DNA from: Cerrena zonata
Lineage: Eukaryota > Basidiomycota > Agaricomycetes > Polyporales > Cerrenaceae
Direction: 5' to 3'
DNA length: 64,000 nucleotides
Assembly: GCA_038087015.1 (NCBI GenBank)
Contig: JASBNA010000047.1
Location: 1-64,000 of the forward strand
The notes beneath the pieces were generated by a model that was given only the letters and a program-made list of their open reading frames with translations, was not told the origin of the DNA and made no database searches. Position 1 is the first letter of the stretch, and each line of letters begins with the position of its first letter. Shown here one piece after another: positions 24,532-33,932 of this stretch. Made by a program: the position numbers and the translations under genes.

Positions 24532-25341
24532 TTAACAGACATTTTCAATAACTTCTTTTTGACCGTCGTGGTCTCCATATTCCAATTTCAACTTTCTGTT
24601 GAATAATTCAAATAAAAATTCCATACAGTTTTTGGTGGTGGCAGGATCGTATCTACCTTTACTCAATTCATCTCTAATAAAAGCATGTTGAGCATCGTTA
24701 ATTTCAATAAAAGTCATATCGATATTATTTTCTCTGAAAGTACCTCTAATTAGGTCTCTACCTTCTGGTGGGACATGATTATCTTTACAACCGAAGATCA
24801 TAATGATTTCACCCTTAATTTCTTTGATTCTTTGTAGAGTATCGTCATTTTGGCCTAATCCCAACGCATGATTATGAATATCAGTTGCAAAAAAACAAAC
24901 TGCAGCTTTAACACGTTTATCGAAACTTGTTCTTAAAGCGACGTGTCCACCAAGACACATCCCCAGACTTCCAATGGATCCATTACAAGTAGGTAATGAG
25001 CATAAGTAATCGATGGTAAGTTTATTATCTTCATCAAACGACTTTAACTCCTTGGTAATTTTATATTTGTTACCTTTATCAGTACCTTCGACATCGTATG
25101 CCAAAGGTTCGTGTGATTCGAAATTGTGGAAAATAGATGGACATGCAACTATGAACCCCTGGCCAGCAATATCTTTTGCAAATCTCGAAACTGGACCAGT
25201 CACTTGGTAGATCTCACTGTGAACAACTACCCCGGGAAACTTGACATTGGGGTAGTTAGGAATAGTAGGATGATACACAAATATCCTCATGGTGGTACCA
25301 TAGGAGGTTTCCACATCGTGATATGATTCCTTGATAAGCAT
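24532..25341 (-). CDS. dienelactone hydrolase family protein
   Basis: Predicted 269 residues with the alpha/beta-hydrolase fold of the dienelactone hydrolase family. The cysteine nucleophile sits in GMCLGGH, the acid in FGCKDNHVPP, and the histidine in DAQHAF, giving a Cys-Asp-His triad. The family cleaves cyclic esters such as carboxymethylenebutenolide; the natural substrate in yeasts is unknown. The Saccharomyces AIM2 product is a likely distant relative. The ORF is intact, with its first ATG at 25341. It lies upstream of TIF34 with only 188 bp between them. Confidence 0.9.
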   Translation of the reverse strand: MLIKESYHDVETSYGTTMRIFVYHPTIPNYPNVKFPGVVVHSEIYQVTGPVSRFAKDIAGQGFIVACPSIFHNFESHEPLAYDVEGTDKGNKYKITKELKSFDEDNKLTIDYLCSLPTCNGSIGSLGMCLGGHVALRTSFDKRVKAAVCFFATDIHNHALGLGQNDDTLQRIKEIKGEIIMIFGCKDNHVPPEGRDLIRGTFRENNIDMTFIEINDAQHAFIRDELSKGRYDPATTKNCMEFLFELFNRKLKLEYGDHDGQKEVIENVC

Positions 25342-25620
25342 GATGAAGTCAATTGATAAGATGCTTCAAAGGGTAAGTCTTTCTGAAGAAGCTTGTCTTT
25401 TTTTTTTTGTTTGGTTGGATTTGGTTTAATTTAACCCGTGCCACTGATCTCTTTATCGAATACAACTAATATAAGCCGTAGACTACGTTTACAATTCTAC
25501 TTTCAAAAGCCAGTAACAATTTCGTTTATTTCGTCAGTATTCAAAAATCAATCATAAAAGAGAAAAAAGTCAAACAATCAACAAGTCGAATAACTATAGA
25601 TCATAAATTTACCAATATGA

Positions 25621-25864
25621 TTATTTCTTTTTACCATTAGCAGCATCAGCAGCTTTTCTGGCATCGGCTACATGGAGGTTAGTAAAGGTATATCAAATGC
25701 TACATTTATCTAAACATACCTTCTGCTTGTTTTCTTCTCATTTTATCAGCATCACTTTCCATTCTTTTAGAAGGGTCTCCTGATTTTTTCTGACTTTTCT
25801 GGTTTTCTTGTTGTTTCTTCAAGTTCTTAGCTCTTGCAAGGTCTCTTTGGTTGCCTCTAGCCAT
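25621..25864 (-). CDS. SERF/4F5-family small protein, two exons
   Basis: Exon 1 is 25864-25720, the intron 25719-25668, and exon 2 25667-25621. The spliced product is 62 residues, starting MARGNQRDLARAKNLKKQQE and ending in a Lys/Ala tail (ANGKKK). This is the SERF family, highly charged disordered proteins that in animals promote amyloid formation and in yeast include YDL085C-A. Without splicing the frame ends after only three foreign residues (GMFR). The splice join restores AEADARKAAD, as in other SERFs. The longer unspliced frame starting at 26044 adds unrelated low-complexity residues and is rejected. It is head-to-tail with GET3. Confidence 0.9.
25668..25719 (-). other. spliceosomal intron of the SERF gene (52 nt)
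   Basis: Donor GTATGT, perfect branch point TACTAAC at 25678-25684 (minus strand), acceptor TAG about 8 nt after it. These are the canonical yeast signals. It is the only convincing intron I found in the window. Confidence 0.93.
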
Positions 25865-26086
25865 GATGATGATAATTCCCGGATCAATAGGTGTAAGTAA
25901 CTTAAAAAAATGATTTGACTGAGAAATATCGAGACTTAAATACGGCAGATTTTTCATTTTCCGATTTTTTTTTTCGTTTTTTTTTTTTGTTTTTGGTGTG
26001 AAACTTTCTGAGACACCGGTTTTACAGGTGATTTTTTGCACCATATATTTATTAGAAATATTTACATAGATCTACACTTGAATGAG

Positions 26087-27139
26087 TTATTTTTGTTCCA
26101 ATTCAAAGACAAGACCACCGTCAGTTTTTGGATCGTAAGGTTTGATTAAGAATTTAGAGAATTTTTTCAAATTTTCAATCCCTCTAATTTCGCAACCTAA
26201 TAAAGGCATTTTAACTAAATGATAATCTTCATATAATTCACCCATTTGATCCAAGTATTTTTTTTGCATTTTCCATCTTGATTCACATCTTTTACAAGAG
26301 GACTCGTCACCCTCAGCAAATAATAATTGATTAACCACAATTGAGTTAACATCCATATTATAAGACATTAATTCTTGAATCATTCTTTCGGTTTCATATA
26401 ATGATAAGAATTCCGAGATACAAACACAAATGAAAGTGGTTAAGTCAGGGTTGGTGAATTGCTCGTTAACTTCAGCAACTTGAACTTGAATTTCATTCAA
26501 TTTACCAAAAATATCTTGTTGTTGACCACCACCTAACATATTTAACATTGGACCAAGTTTTCCACTTAAATCTTTGAATTTAGATAATAATTTTTCCAAG
26601 GTGGCTGGTAACTGTAAGAAACGTAAAGTATGACCCGTTGGTGCAGTATCAAATATAATTGTTTTATAAGAAATTGCTTCATTTTTTTCATTTGAATCAT
26701 CAGTACTAACTTTTTGATTTTTAATATGTTTTAAAACTTCCATAAATGATAATGCTTCATCGATCCCTGGAATAGATCCAGTCATATCGCTCATCATACT
26801 TTTCAAAGGATCATTTGGATCATTATTATATTGTTGAGCTTGTTGTTGTAAATCACTCATTGCTGCTTCGGGATCAATTTCCATACATGATAAATTCGAT
26901 AATCCTTCAACCGGTCTTGCATCTTTACCAAACTTTTGACAGAATGCATCTGATAAGTTATGTGCTGGATCAGTTGAAATAAGTAAAAATTGATCATTTG
27001 GATGAGCTAAAGCTAATTGAACTGCAACTGATGATGACGTAGTGGTTTTACCAACACCACCTTTACCACCAACAAAAATCCACTTTAAAGAATCTTGGGT
27101 GATTATTGACTCTAAGCTTGGTTCTAATTCTAAATCCAT
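26087..27139 (-). CDS. GET3: tail-anchored protein targeting ATPase Get3
   Basis: Predicted 350 residues, normal for the family. The deviant Walker A GKGGVGKT is at about 25-32, followed by switch regions and [16 protein letters not shown]. The zinc-binding CxxC (CKRC) in the C-terminal third links the homodimer. Get3 captures C-terminal membrane anchors and delivers them to Get1/Get2 at the ER. The ORF is intact. The window also encodes at least two predicted tail-anchored proteins that could be clients, a coincidence of position as far as I can tell. Confidence 0.98.
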   Translation of the reverse strand: MDLELEPSLESIITQDSLKWIFVGGKGGVGKTTTSSSVAVQLALAHPNDQFLLISTDPAHNLSDAFCQKFGKDARPVEGLSNLSCMEIDPEAAMSDLQQQAQQYNNDPNDPLKSMMSDMTGSIPGIDEALSFMEVLKHIKNQKVSTDDSNEKNEAISYKTIIFDTAPTGHTLRFLQLPATLEKLLSKFKDLSGKLGPMLNMLGGGQQQDIFGKLNEIQVQVAEVNEQFTNPDLTTFICVCISEFLSLYETERMIQELMSYNMDVNSIVVNQLLFAEGDESSCKRCESRWKMQKKYLDQMGELYEDYHLVKMPLLGCEIRGIENLKKFSKFLIKPYDPKTDGGLVFELEQK

Positions 27140-28111
27140 TCTGGCGTAGCTTTTGCTTATCTTATTGAATAAAAGAAGACACCTTCGTTCTAAACATGCT
27201 TTCGATTTTTTTTTTTTTTTTTTTTGGTTCTTTGATACTTTTTCGGTGCGCCTTTATCGTTAAGCCCTTGTTGAAAGAAGGTTCGAGAATTTGTTAGGGA
27301 TAATGATTGCAAAAAAGTCGACCATGGCAAAGAATGTCCCAAGCAGTCATGGCATCCGCTTCACATGGTTTAATCGTGGGTATGGTTTTGATCATGTAAC
27401 GATGCCACGAGTTTTTCAAATTTTTGGAATAATCTGAGAAAAATTGTGTATTGATAAGGGGATTAGTGGGCTTCACAAACTTGAATGCAAAAGGATTGTA
27501 ATTATCAAGAGTAAGGACTTACCATGTGACGTAGTTTTCGATTCCGGCCGCCAGTCGTATTGTTTGACGAATCGCTTTGAATAAATATATATCGATTCAT
27601 TACAAGGGTATTTTGTGGTGTCTTGTCAGTATTTGAATAGATGCTGGCGAAATACTGACTAAATACCATGGTCTACAGACAGGCTCTCGCCTGTCTCAAA
27701 GATTTCGATGAATCTACGGAAATTCTTGCAACCGTAGCATAAGCTTAATTTTTTTTGGTAAAATTATATTGCAAAAATCTAGTAAGCCAGTCGAGCCACA
27801 GGTCCATTGAAGAACAAGGCTATTGATTGAGTTCAACTCAAACATACGAGTCAGTTATAAGTACCAGAGAAGAATCGAGCAGCTGTTACTGCAGTACTTG
27901 GTCTTACAAGAAAACCACTCTGCAGCAAGATTTTCTCTGCCAATCCATTAGAAACTTTTCAAGACCAGACCTAAACCAATGCTAAGCACGAAAATACTGT
28001 TTAGACCTCGAAAGGGTAAGAAATCATTGAAAAATTTTAAAAAAAGGACTTTTGACGAAAACCATAAAACCAATAACTTAAAGGCATCCAGAAAATTTTT
28101 GTCGTAAATCA
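27140..28111. other. intergenic region between GET3 and tRNA-Glu, rich in inverted repeats
   Basis: 972 bp. The first 100 bp are the GET3 promoter with a T run at 27209-27224. From about 27290 to 27760 lies a dense set of inverted repeats ending at AATTTTTTTTGG (27747-27758), described in the findings. The minus strand of the same stretch has broken open frames in different phases (27505-27671 from an ATG, 27294-27520 without one) that could be a decayed or frameshifted gene. From 27760 to 28111 I see a short palindrome (TTGAGTTCAACTCAA, about 27827-27841) and nothing else. Confidence 0.5.
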
Positions 28112-28183
28112 TCCGATATAGTGTAACGGCTAGCACGGTTCGCTTTCACCGAGCAAACCCGGGTTCGACTCCCGGTATCGGAA
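28112..28183 (+). tRNA. tRNA-Glu (UUC)
   Basis: 72-nt tRNA. The acceptor arm TCCGATA pairs perfectly with TATCGGA, followed by discriminator A. The anticodon loop is CTTTCAC with anticodon TTC, giving glutamate GAA. The A box (TAGTGTAACGG) and B box (GGTTCGACTCC) are intact, no intron is present, and a T-rich Pol III terminator follows at about 28187-28196. It closely matches yeast tRNA-Glu(UUC). Confidence 0.97.
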
Positions 28184-28594
28184 GTTTATTTTTTTCTCAA
28201 TTTTTTGTCCTGCCCTCTCTTCAAACTGCCTTCTCATCAAAACACCAAAACGAATAGGTTAAACATAAAGGGTACCCACGTTGGTCCCGATACACATGTA
28301 AAGAGTAGCCCCAAAACCAGCTCAAAAGGCGGTCTGAGGTGACATTTTTTTACGGGAGCTTTTAGATGATTGTGCGGTTTTGCTGTCAGTGCATTTTTTT
28401 TTTGTTTCGGTCTCTTGTTTGGCAGGCGAGGCTATTGTTTTATATTGAAAAGAGCATCTCTTCAATTTACTACAAGATTCGAATCTCTTTAGTTATAAGG
28501 TTGGCTAGCACATTAGTTATTAAGTTTGATAGGACGTCGGCTTATTTAGATTATGTCAGATTGAAGCTTAAAGTTAATTAGTTATCCAAATAAT
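28184..28594. other. spacer and promoter upstream of the SPX-RING gene
   Basis: 411 bp holding the tRNA terminator, T runs and a short plus-strand open frame (28366-28581) with no domain. No PHO box (CACGTG/T) was seen despite the phosphate-sensing domain of the next gene. Confidence 0.5.
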
Positions 28595-30113
28595 ATGAAA
28601 TTTGCTAAGGTTTTACAACAAACGCTTGTTGAAGAAGATATACCAGAAGAATGGGTAGAGGCAGCCATTAAATATAAGTCATTGAAGAAGTGTATCACCA
28701 AGGTTGTTCGGGAGCTAAAGTTTTTAGGGCTAGAGCAGAATACACTTAAGTTTTTACTAGAGGATCCAAATAGTGAAGATGGGACTAAAAAGATTATTGA
28801 AGTTGATCAAAATGAAACTTTACCAAATAATCCGATAATTGCAGAGTACACTTTGACTAAGTCAAACGATAAATCCAAGCCGATATTGCCGTACCTCAAG
28901 ATAACATTGAATTATGATGATGATGAGTATACGGATGATCATATTCATGAAGTTGGATTACAACTTAAGCATAAGATTGAAATGTTATTGAATAATGATG
29001 ATTTTGCTGATGATGATCATGAAGACCCAAATACTGAACAACAAGTTATTGAGATTAAAGAAGAAGGAGACAAGCTTATACTATCGCCCCAAACAACTCA
29101 TAGCATACCGAGTAGGCTGGGATCCCCAGAGCCCTTTGAATTGAATAATCCTAAATCGTTAGACAAAACTCTTACTGAATCCAAGGAACCAGTTCCAAAA
29201 CAAAGGAAAACCAACGAAATTGTAATCATGTTAAATTCAGATACTAAGTTTTTCCAAATGTTGAATAAAGAATTAGAATCTTTGGATGACTTGAAATCAA
29301 AGGAAGAATCAAATTTAATATCTCAAGTAGAATCGATAAGTCACTCGGTGAAAAGTTTATCCAGTCCAAACGTATCGTTGAAAAAAACCGATTTGTATAA
29401 ATGGAGAGAATTATTTAAAATATATTTAGATTCTGAAGTCTATTTCAAATATAACCAAACCAATTCCAGTGCATCAGAAAGAAACGCTGAACAAATTAAA
29501 AAAAACTTACAAGAGTTTGTGAATAGAGTGACAAAGTCAGGTATAACAGATCAGTTCAAGAAGAAAAAATCATTAGCAGTCTTTAATCAATTCATAGCAA
29601 TGAACTACCACTTACTTAAAGTTTTACAATTCCAATCAATAAATACTGAAGCCTTTAGAAAAATTTTGAAAAAGTTCGATAAGCAAACTTCCCTTAATGT
29701 GAAAAATAGATTTCCCTAAATTAATTAATGACGACCATGTCTTTTTCAGTGGTGCATCTTTGGCTCAATCAATTTGTTATATCATGCAAACTTCAATATT
29801 AACCTTAATACCCCAGTTGGATGATTATACTTGTCCAATCTGTACCTCAGTTGCATTCAAGCCAATAAAGTTGAGTTGTGGTCATGTGTTTTGCGTGAGA
29901 TGTTTGGTCAAATTGAAGCAACAAGATAAGTCAAACTGCCCAATTTGCAGACATGAAGATGCAGTTGTAAAAGCTGATTCCACTAATCTAGACCTAAAGT
30001 CAATGGCCCTAATGAAAACCTACTTCCCAGTCGAAGTCAAAGAGAAATTGAAAGAAAGAGATAAAGAAAGGTATGACGAAGTCGTCGGTAAGGAAAAGTG
30101 TATAATCATGTAA
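28595..30113 (+). CDS. SPX-RING putative ubiquitin ligase with C-terminal CaaX, frameshifted
   Basis: Two open frames form one gene of about 505 residues. The first begins MKFAKVLQQTLVEEDIPEEW, a classic SPX domain (about 1-370, binding inositol pyrophosphates as a phosphate signal). The second holds a C3HC4 RING (C413, C416, C428, H430, C433, C436, C448, C451). An extra base at about 29711-29717 (TTTCCCTAAA) breaks the frame; removing one joins RFP to KLINDD without a gap. The protein ends CIIM, a CaaX prenylation motif. The architecture matches fungal SPX-RING E3 ligases of the fission-yeast Pqr1 type, which restrain phosphate uptake; Saccharomyces lacks a clear counterpart. The RING half has no ATG of its own, supporting a single gene. 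Confidence 0.88.
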
Positions 30114-30267
30114 TCTTGTATAATAAGTTGGTACTGTAAAAAAGATGTTGCAATTTTTTTTTGTTTTTTGCTTTTTTTTGTAGATTCTCAAATTGACCTG
30201 AGAACTCGGTTTTTTCTGTTAACAATAACTAAGCAATTGCTTCTAAGCAGCAAATTCCCATTATATA

Positions 30268-31848
30268 ATGAGTATAGATAAATCCACTAAGTATGATCGC
30301 CAATTGAGACTATGGGAATCAACTGGCCAGCAGAAATTGGAGGATTCAAGTATATGTTTGATCAATGCAACAGCAACTGGCTCAGAATTGTTGAAAAATT
30401 TAGTATTACCTGGAATCGGTCAGTTTACAATTGTTTCAGACTTACCAGTTACTCCGGACTCTCTATCTGGTAACTTTTTCTTAGATGATGAAGATATAGG
30501 AAAACCCTTGGCTATGGCAATGACAGAAAAATTAGTTGAATTGAATACTGATGTACAAGGAAACGCTATAAATGATAATTTGAATAACATACTCAAGAAT
30601 GAATCACCTGAGTTTTGGAATCAATTCAGTGCAGTGGTTGTATGTGATTTCATTTCGTCTGACGATTTAGATAAGCTACAAGACATTACCTGGAATAAAA
30701 AGATTCCTTTGTTTGTGCTCAATACAGTTGCCTTTTATGGATCATTGAAGTTAATAATGCCAGAAACAACGGTTGTCGAAACCCATGATCCTTCTAGATT
30801 ATTTGATTTACGAATAGACAACCCATGGGAAGAATTGAAACATTATGCGGACTCAATCCACTTAAATGATTTGGATGATACCGACCATGCCCATATTCCG
30901 TATATTGTTATCTTTTTGAAAGCTCTAACTGCCTGGAAACAGGATCATAATAACCTACCTCCAAGAACTTATCCAGAAAAGAAATCTTTTAGATTTGATT
31001 ACGTTGAGGCCTTATCACGAGATATAAAATCTGAAACGAACTTTATCGAAGCTTCTCAATCTGTTCATCGTGCTTTACAATCTACTAGGGTACCTCAACC
31101 AATTCTTAACTTGTTCGAGAATTCGAAGATTAAAGATGGGAATTTGAATTACCACACTCCAATGTTTTGGATTTATGTCAAAGCTCTCAAAAATTTCGTA
31201 ATAAAGAATGATGTTCTTCCTCTTCCTGGTAATATACCTGATATGGCATCTGATACAACAAACTATATCAAAATACAATCCATTTATCGTGAAAAAGCTT
31301 TGAAAGACATGAATGAATTCACCGCTGAAGTTTTTAGAATTTTGGAAAGTGTTGGGAGATCAGAAGAAGGCATTAATAAAGCCCTGATTGCAACTTTTTG
31401 TAAAAATACTGCATTATTGCATGTTGCTGAAGGATCCAAAGATCTTTGTAACAATTCTTTAATCAACAAAGTTTTAGAAGGTAAAGGAAGTGAATTTGAT
31501 ACTGACCAATACAATATATTAAGTATCCACTTCGCAATTTTGACTTTCAACTTATTCATACAAACATATGGAAGAATACCGACTACTGATGATTTCGATG
31601 GATTTACAGGCTTGTTTGTAGAAAAATTTTCTCCATCTATACTAGTTGGAAATTTACCTAATTCAATGGTTTTAACTTTCAGAGAAGTTTTGGCTCATCA
31701 TTCTACATCCTATCATAATATGAGTAGTTTCATGGGTGGAATTGTATCACAGGAAATATTGAAAATTGTAACCGGTCAATATATCCCCCTTGACAATCTA
31801 TTTGTCTTTGATGGAATAAGGTCGGTCAGCGAAAAATGGAAAGTATAA
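30268..31848 (+). CDS. ULA1: Rub1/NEDD8-activating enzyme regulatory subunit Ula1
   Basis: Predicted 526 residues. It begins TKYDRQLRLWESTGQQKLED, the E1-family N-terminus, followed by a degenerate Rossmann nucleotide fold (ICLINATATGSELLKNLVLP). It lacks the catalytic cysteine and ATP-binding residues, as expected for the APPBP1/Ula1 half of the heterodimer whose active partner is Uba3. The C-terminus has the conserved GGIVSQEILKIVTGQYIPLDN and FVFDG. Together they activate Rub1/NEDD8 for cullin modification. It is longer than the Saccharomyces protein (462) and nearer the animal length. The ORF is intact. Confidence 0.92.
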   Translation: MSIDKSTKYDRQLRLWESTGQQKLEDSSICLINATATGSELLKNLVLPGIGQFTIVSDLPVTPDSLSGNFFLDDEDIGKPLAMAMTEKLVELNTDVQGNAINDNLNNILKNESPEFWNQFSAVVVCDFISSDDLDKLQDITWNKKIPLFVLNTVAFYGSLKLIMPETTVVETHDPSRLFDLRIDNPWEELKHYADSIHLNDLDDTDHAHIPYIVIFLKALTAWKQDHNNLPPRTYPEKKSFRFDYVEALSRDIKSETNFIEASQSVHRALQSTRVPQPILNLFENSKIKDGNLNYHTPMFWIYVKALKNFVIKNDVLPLPGNIPDMASDTTNYIKIQSIYREKALKDMNEFTAEVFRILESVGRSEEGINKALIATFCKNTALLHVAEGSKDLCNNSLINKVLEGKGSEFDTDQYNILSIHFAILTFNLFIQTYGRIPTTDDFDGFTGLFVEKFSPSILVGNLPNSMVLTFREVLAHHSTSYHNMSSFMGGIVSQEILKIVTGQYIPLDNLFVFDGIRSVSEKWKV

Positions 31849-31905
31849 TCAATACAAAATTTTAAAAGATTATATTTAATGCATTTTATATATAGTATAT
31901 AGTAA

Positions 31906-33756
31906 TCATAAATCATCGAAAGATCCTTGAACATTATTATTAGTTTTGCTCTTTTTGTTCATTTGCACAAGCTCTTTCCAATCAGTTTCAGCACCTTCAT
32001 CATCTGAAGATTCTTCCATGATTTGTTTTTCAATTGCTTCTCTTTTACGTTTCGACTTTTCTCTTCTTTGTTGTTTAGTCTCTTTCTTCTCAGTTTTAGA
32101 AGACCACGCTTCATTTTTCACTTTTAATAGTTTACGAGTTTTAGCATCTTTAGCCTTTTTCTCTTTTTCCAGTTGCAAGTTGGTTAATCTACTTTCCTCT
32201 TTAGCCTTGTCGGCATAAGAGTAGGTGTCCATATCTATTGGTGGATCTATAAGCCACCCATCCTCTGGCATAAGCTCATTCGGTATATACTTTGTTTCAG
32301 GCATTTTAGGAAGTCTTATTAAACCATACATTTTGGCAATACCTAAATAATCAAGACTTTGTAATCTGAATATTGAAGATGCAACATGCTTAGAATAGTA
32401 ACGGACAAACCCAACATATGCTTTCACAGCGATTTCATGCCTTGCCCTATCTTCAAGAACATGCTTCCTGAAATTTTCTTGAAATTTGTCATGACTGGTA
32501 TTTACTTCCGGAGCTTTCATTTCTTTTACTACAACACCTTTCACTTCCAAAAAGTCAATGTAGTCTTCTTCACGGGAGTTTTCATTCAACATAAAAATTG
32601 CTTGTCCTACTTTGTTAGCTCTCCCTGTTCTACCACATCTATGCAAGAACACATCCGGGTCTGTAGGAGGATCTAATTGTATAACCAAATCCACATCTGG
32701 AACATCAATACCTCTAGCAGCAACATCTGTTGTCATTAAGACATATTTTCCAATGTTTATATCACCTTCAGTGAACTTCTGCAAAGTTTTCAATCTAGGT
32801 TGAGTAGACAATTGTCCATGCAATGAAAAAAATTCTAATCCGGAGTCGTTGACAAGTCTTTGGAAAACGGAGTAAAAATATTTAACGGAAGCACAAGTAG
32901 GAAAGTAGACAATACATTTTTGATATTTATAGTCTTGCAACAACTTGAGCAAGGTAGTGATTTTTCTTTCAGGGCTGACCAACATGTAGCTAATATTCAA
33001 TGATGCAGGTGCTGAGTTTAAATGGGTGGCTTTAGACTTGACGGCCACCTTGACAGGGTTTGACATACCAGTTCTGAAAATAGAGTCACCAGCAGCAGAT
33101 AATGTAGCTGAAAATAATCCCGTACGACGTTGCTTGGGTAATCTTTTCAATATATTCATAACGTCCTTTTCAAAAGACATATCCAACAACTTATCAGCTT
33201 CATCTAAAACAGCAATCTCAACAGAATTAGTCTTCACATATTGAGAACTTAAAAAATCAAGAATTCTTCCGGGTGTCGCTATAAGGATATGTGATCCATG
33301 CTTACGGAAATGATCCAAATCTTCTCTTACCGAAGATAAAGACCCAACTAGTAACTGAGTTTTAATTTGCTTCTTATCCTCTGGGAGATATTCAAGAACT
33401 TTATCGAAGACCAGCTGGATTTGGTTTGCCAATTCTCTAGTAGGTGAAATAATTATCCCAAGCATATGTCCTTTCTTCACAGGTTCAATATCGCTTTCCT
33501 CTTCCTTGGTCTGGTCTAATGAGCCATGAAGTCTACTAGAGATTTTCTGTAATACAGGAATCACAAACGCAAGGGTTTTACCTGATCCAGTGACGGACTC
33601 AACAACAACGTCTTTATTACCACTGAAAAGAGGAATCGTTGATGCTTGAACTGGGGTCATCGTAGGATACCCCAACGATTTAATAGCCTCTTTAATCCAT
33701 GGGTGAAGTTCACACTTGAGATTATCCCACGAAAGTGATCCACTTCTTTTCTCCAT
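31906..33756 (-). CDS. SPB4: DEAD-box RNA helicase Spb4 (60S biogenesis)
   Basis: Predicted 616 residues from the ATG at 33756 (MEKRSGSLSWDNL); the frame runs 27 codons upstream but starts with TTG. DEAD-box motifs in order: Q motif (GYPTMTPVQASTIP), Walker A SVTGSGKT, PTRELA, ATPGR, DEAD, SAT, then the RGIDVPDVD and HRCGRTGRA motifs. The C-terminus carries the Spb4-specific region and a basic tail. Spb4 acts in the nucleolus on pre-60S particles. Length agrees with Saccharomyces (606). It is divergent from DEG1 with 176 bp between starts. Confidence 0.95.
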   Translation of the reverse strand: MEKRSGSLSWDNLKCELHPWIKEAIKSLGYPTMTPVQASTIPLFSGNKDVVVESVTGSGKTLAFVIPVLQKISSRLHGSLDQTKEEESDIEPVKKGHMLGIIISPTRELANQIQLVFDKVLEYLPEDKKQIKTQLLVGSLSSVREDLDHFRKHGSHILIATPGRILDFLSSQYVKTNSVEIAVLDEADKLLDMSFEKDVMNILKRLPKQRRTGLFSATLSAAGDSIFRTGMSNPVKVAVKSKATHLNSAPASLNISYMLVSPERKITTLLKLLQDYKYQKCIVYFPTCASVKYFYSVFQRLVNDSGLEFFSLHGQLSTQPRLKTLQKFTEGDINIGKYVLMTTDVAARGIDVPDVDLVIQLDPPTDPDVFLHRCGRTGRANKVGQAIFMLNENSREEDYIDFLEVKGVVVKEMKAPEVNTSHDKFQENFRKHVLEDRARHEIAVKAYVGFVRYYSKHVASSIFRLQSLDYLGIAKMYGLIRLPKMPETKYIPNELMPEDGWLIDPPIDMDTYSYADKAKEESRLTNLQLEKEKKAKDAKTRKLLKVKNEAWSSKTEKKETKQQRREKSKRKREAIEKQIMEESSDDEGAETDWKELVQMNKKSKTNNNVQGSFDDL

Positions 33757-33932
33757 AATGCTTTTGGATATGCTTTTAAGAACGGTAGCTGATACTGATT
33801 TGTAAAAAGTTATAAAGGTATAGACAAAACACTGCAAAAAAAAAAAAATTAAAAAAAAAAATGCGATGAGATAATCGAAACACGAAGGTAAATCAAATTC
33901 ATTTCAAGAGCGTCATTGTCGTCAGACTAGTT

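Noticed and set aside
27510..27530. ACTTACC resembling the 5' end of U1 snRNA
   Set aside because: Flanks do not match U1 and no U1-70K loop sequence follows at the right place.
27979..28104. 42-codon basic ORF near tRNA-Glu
   Set aside because: Too short, Lys/Arg-rich by composition, no match to a small ribosomal protein I could recall.
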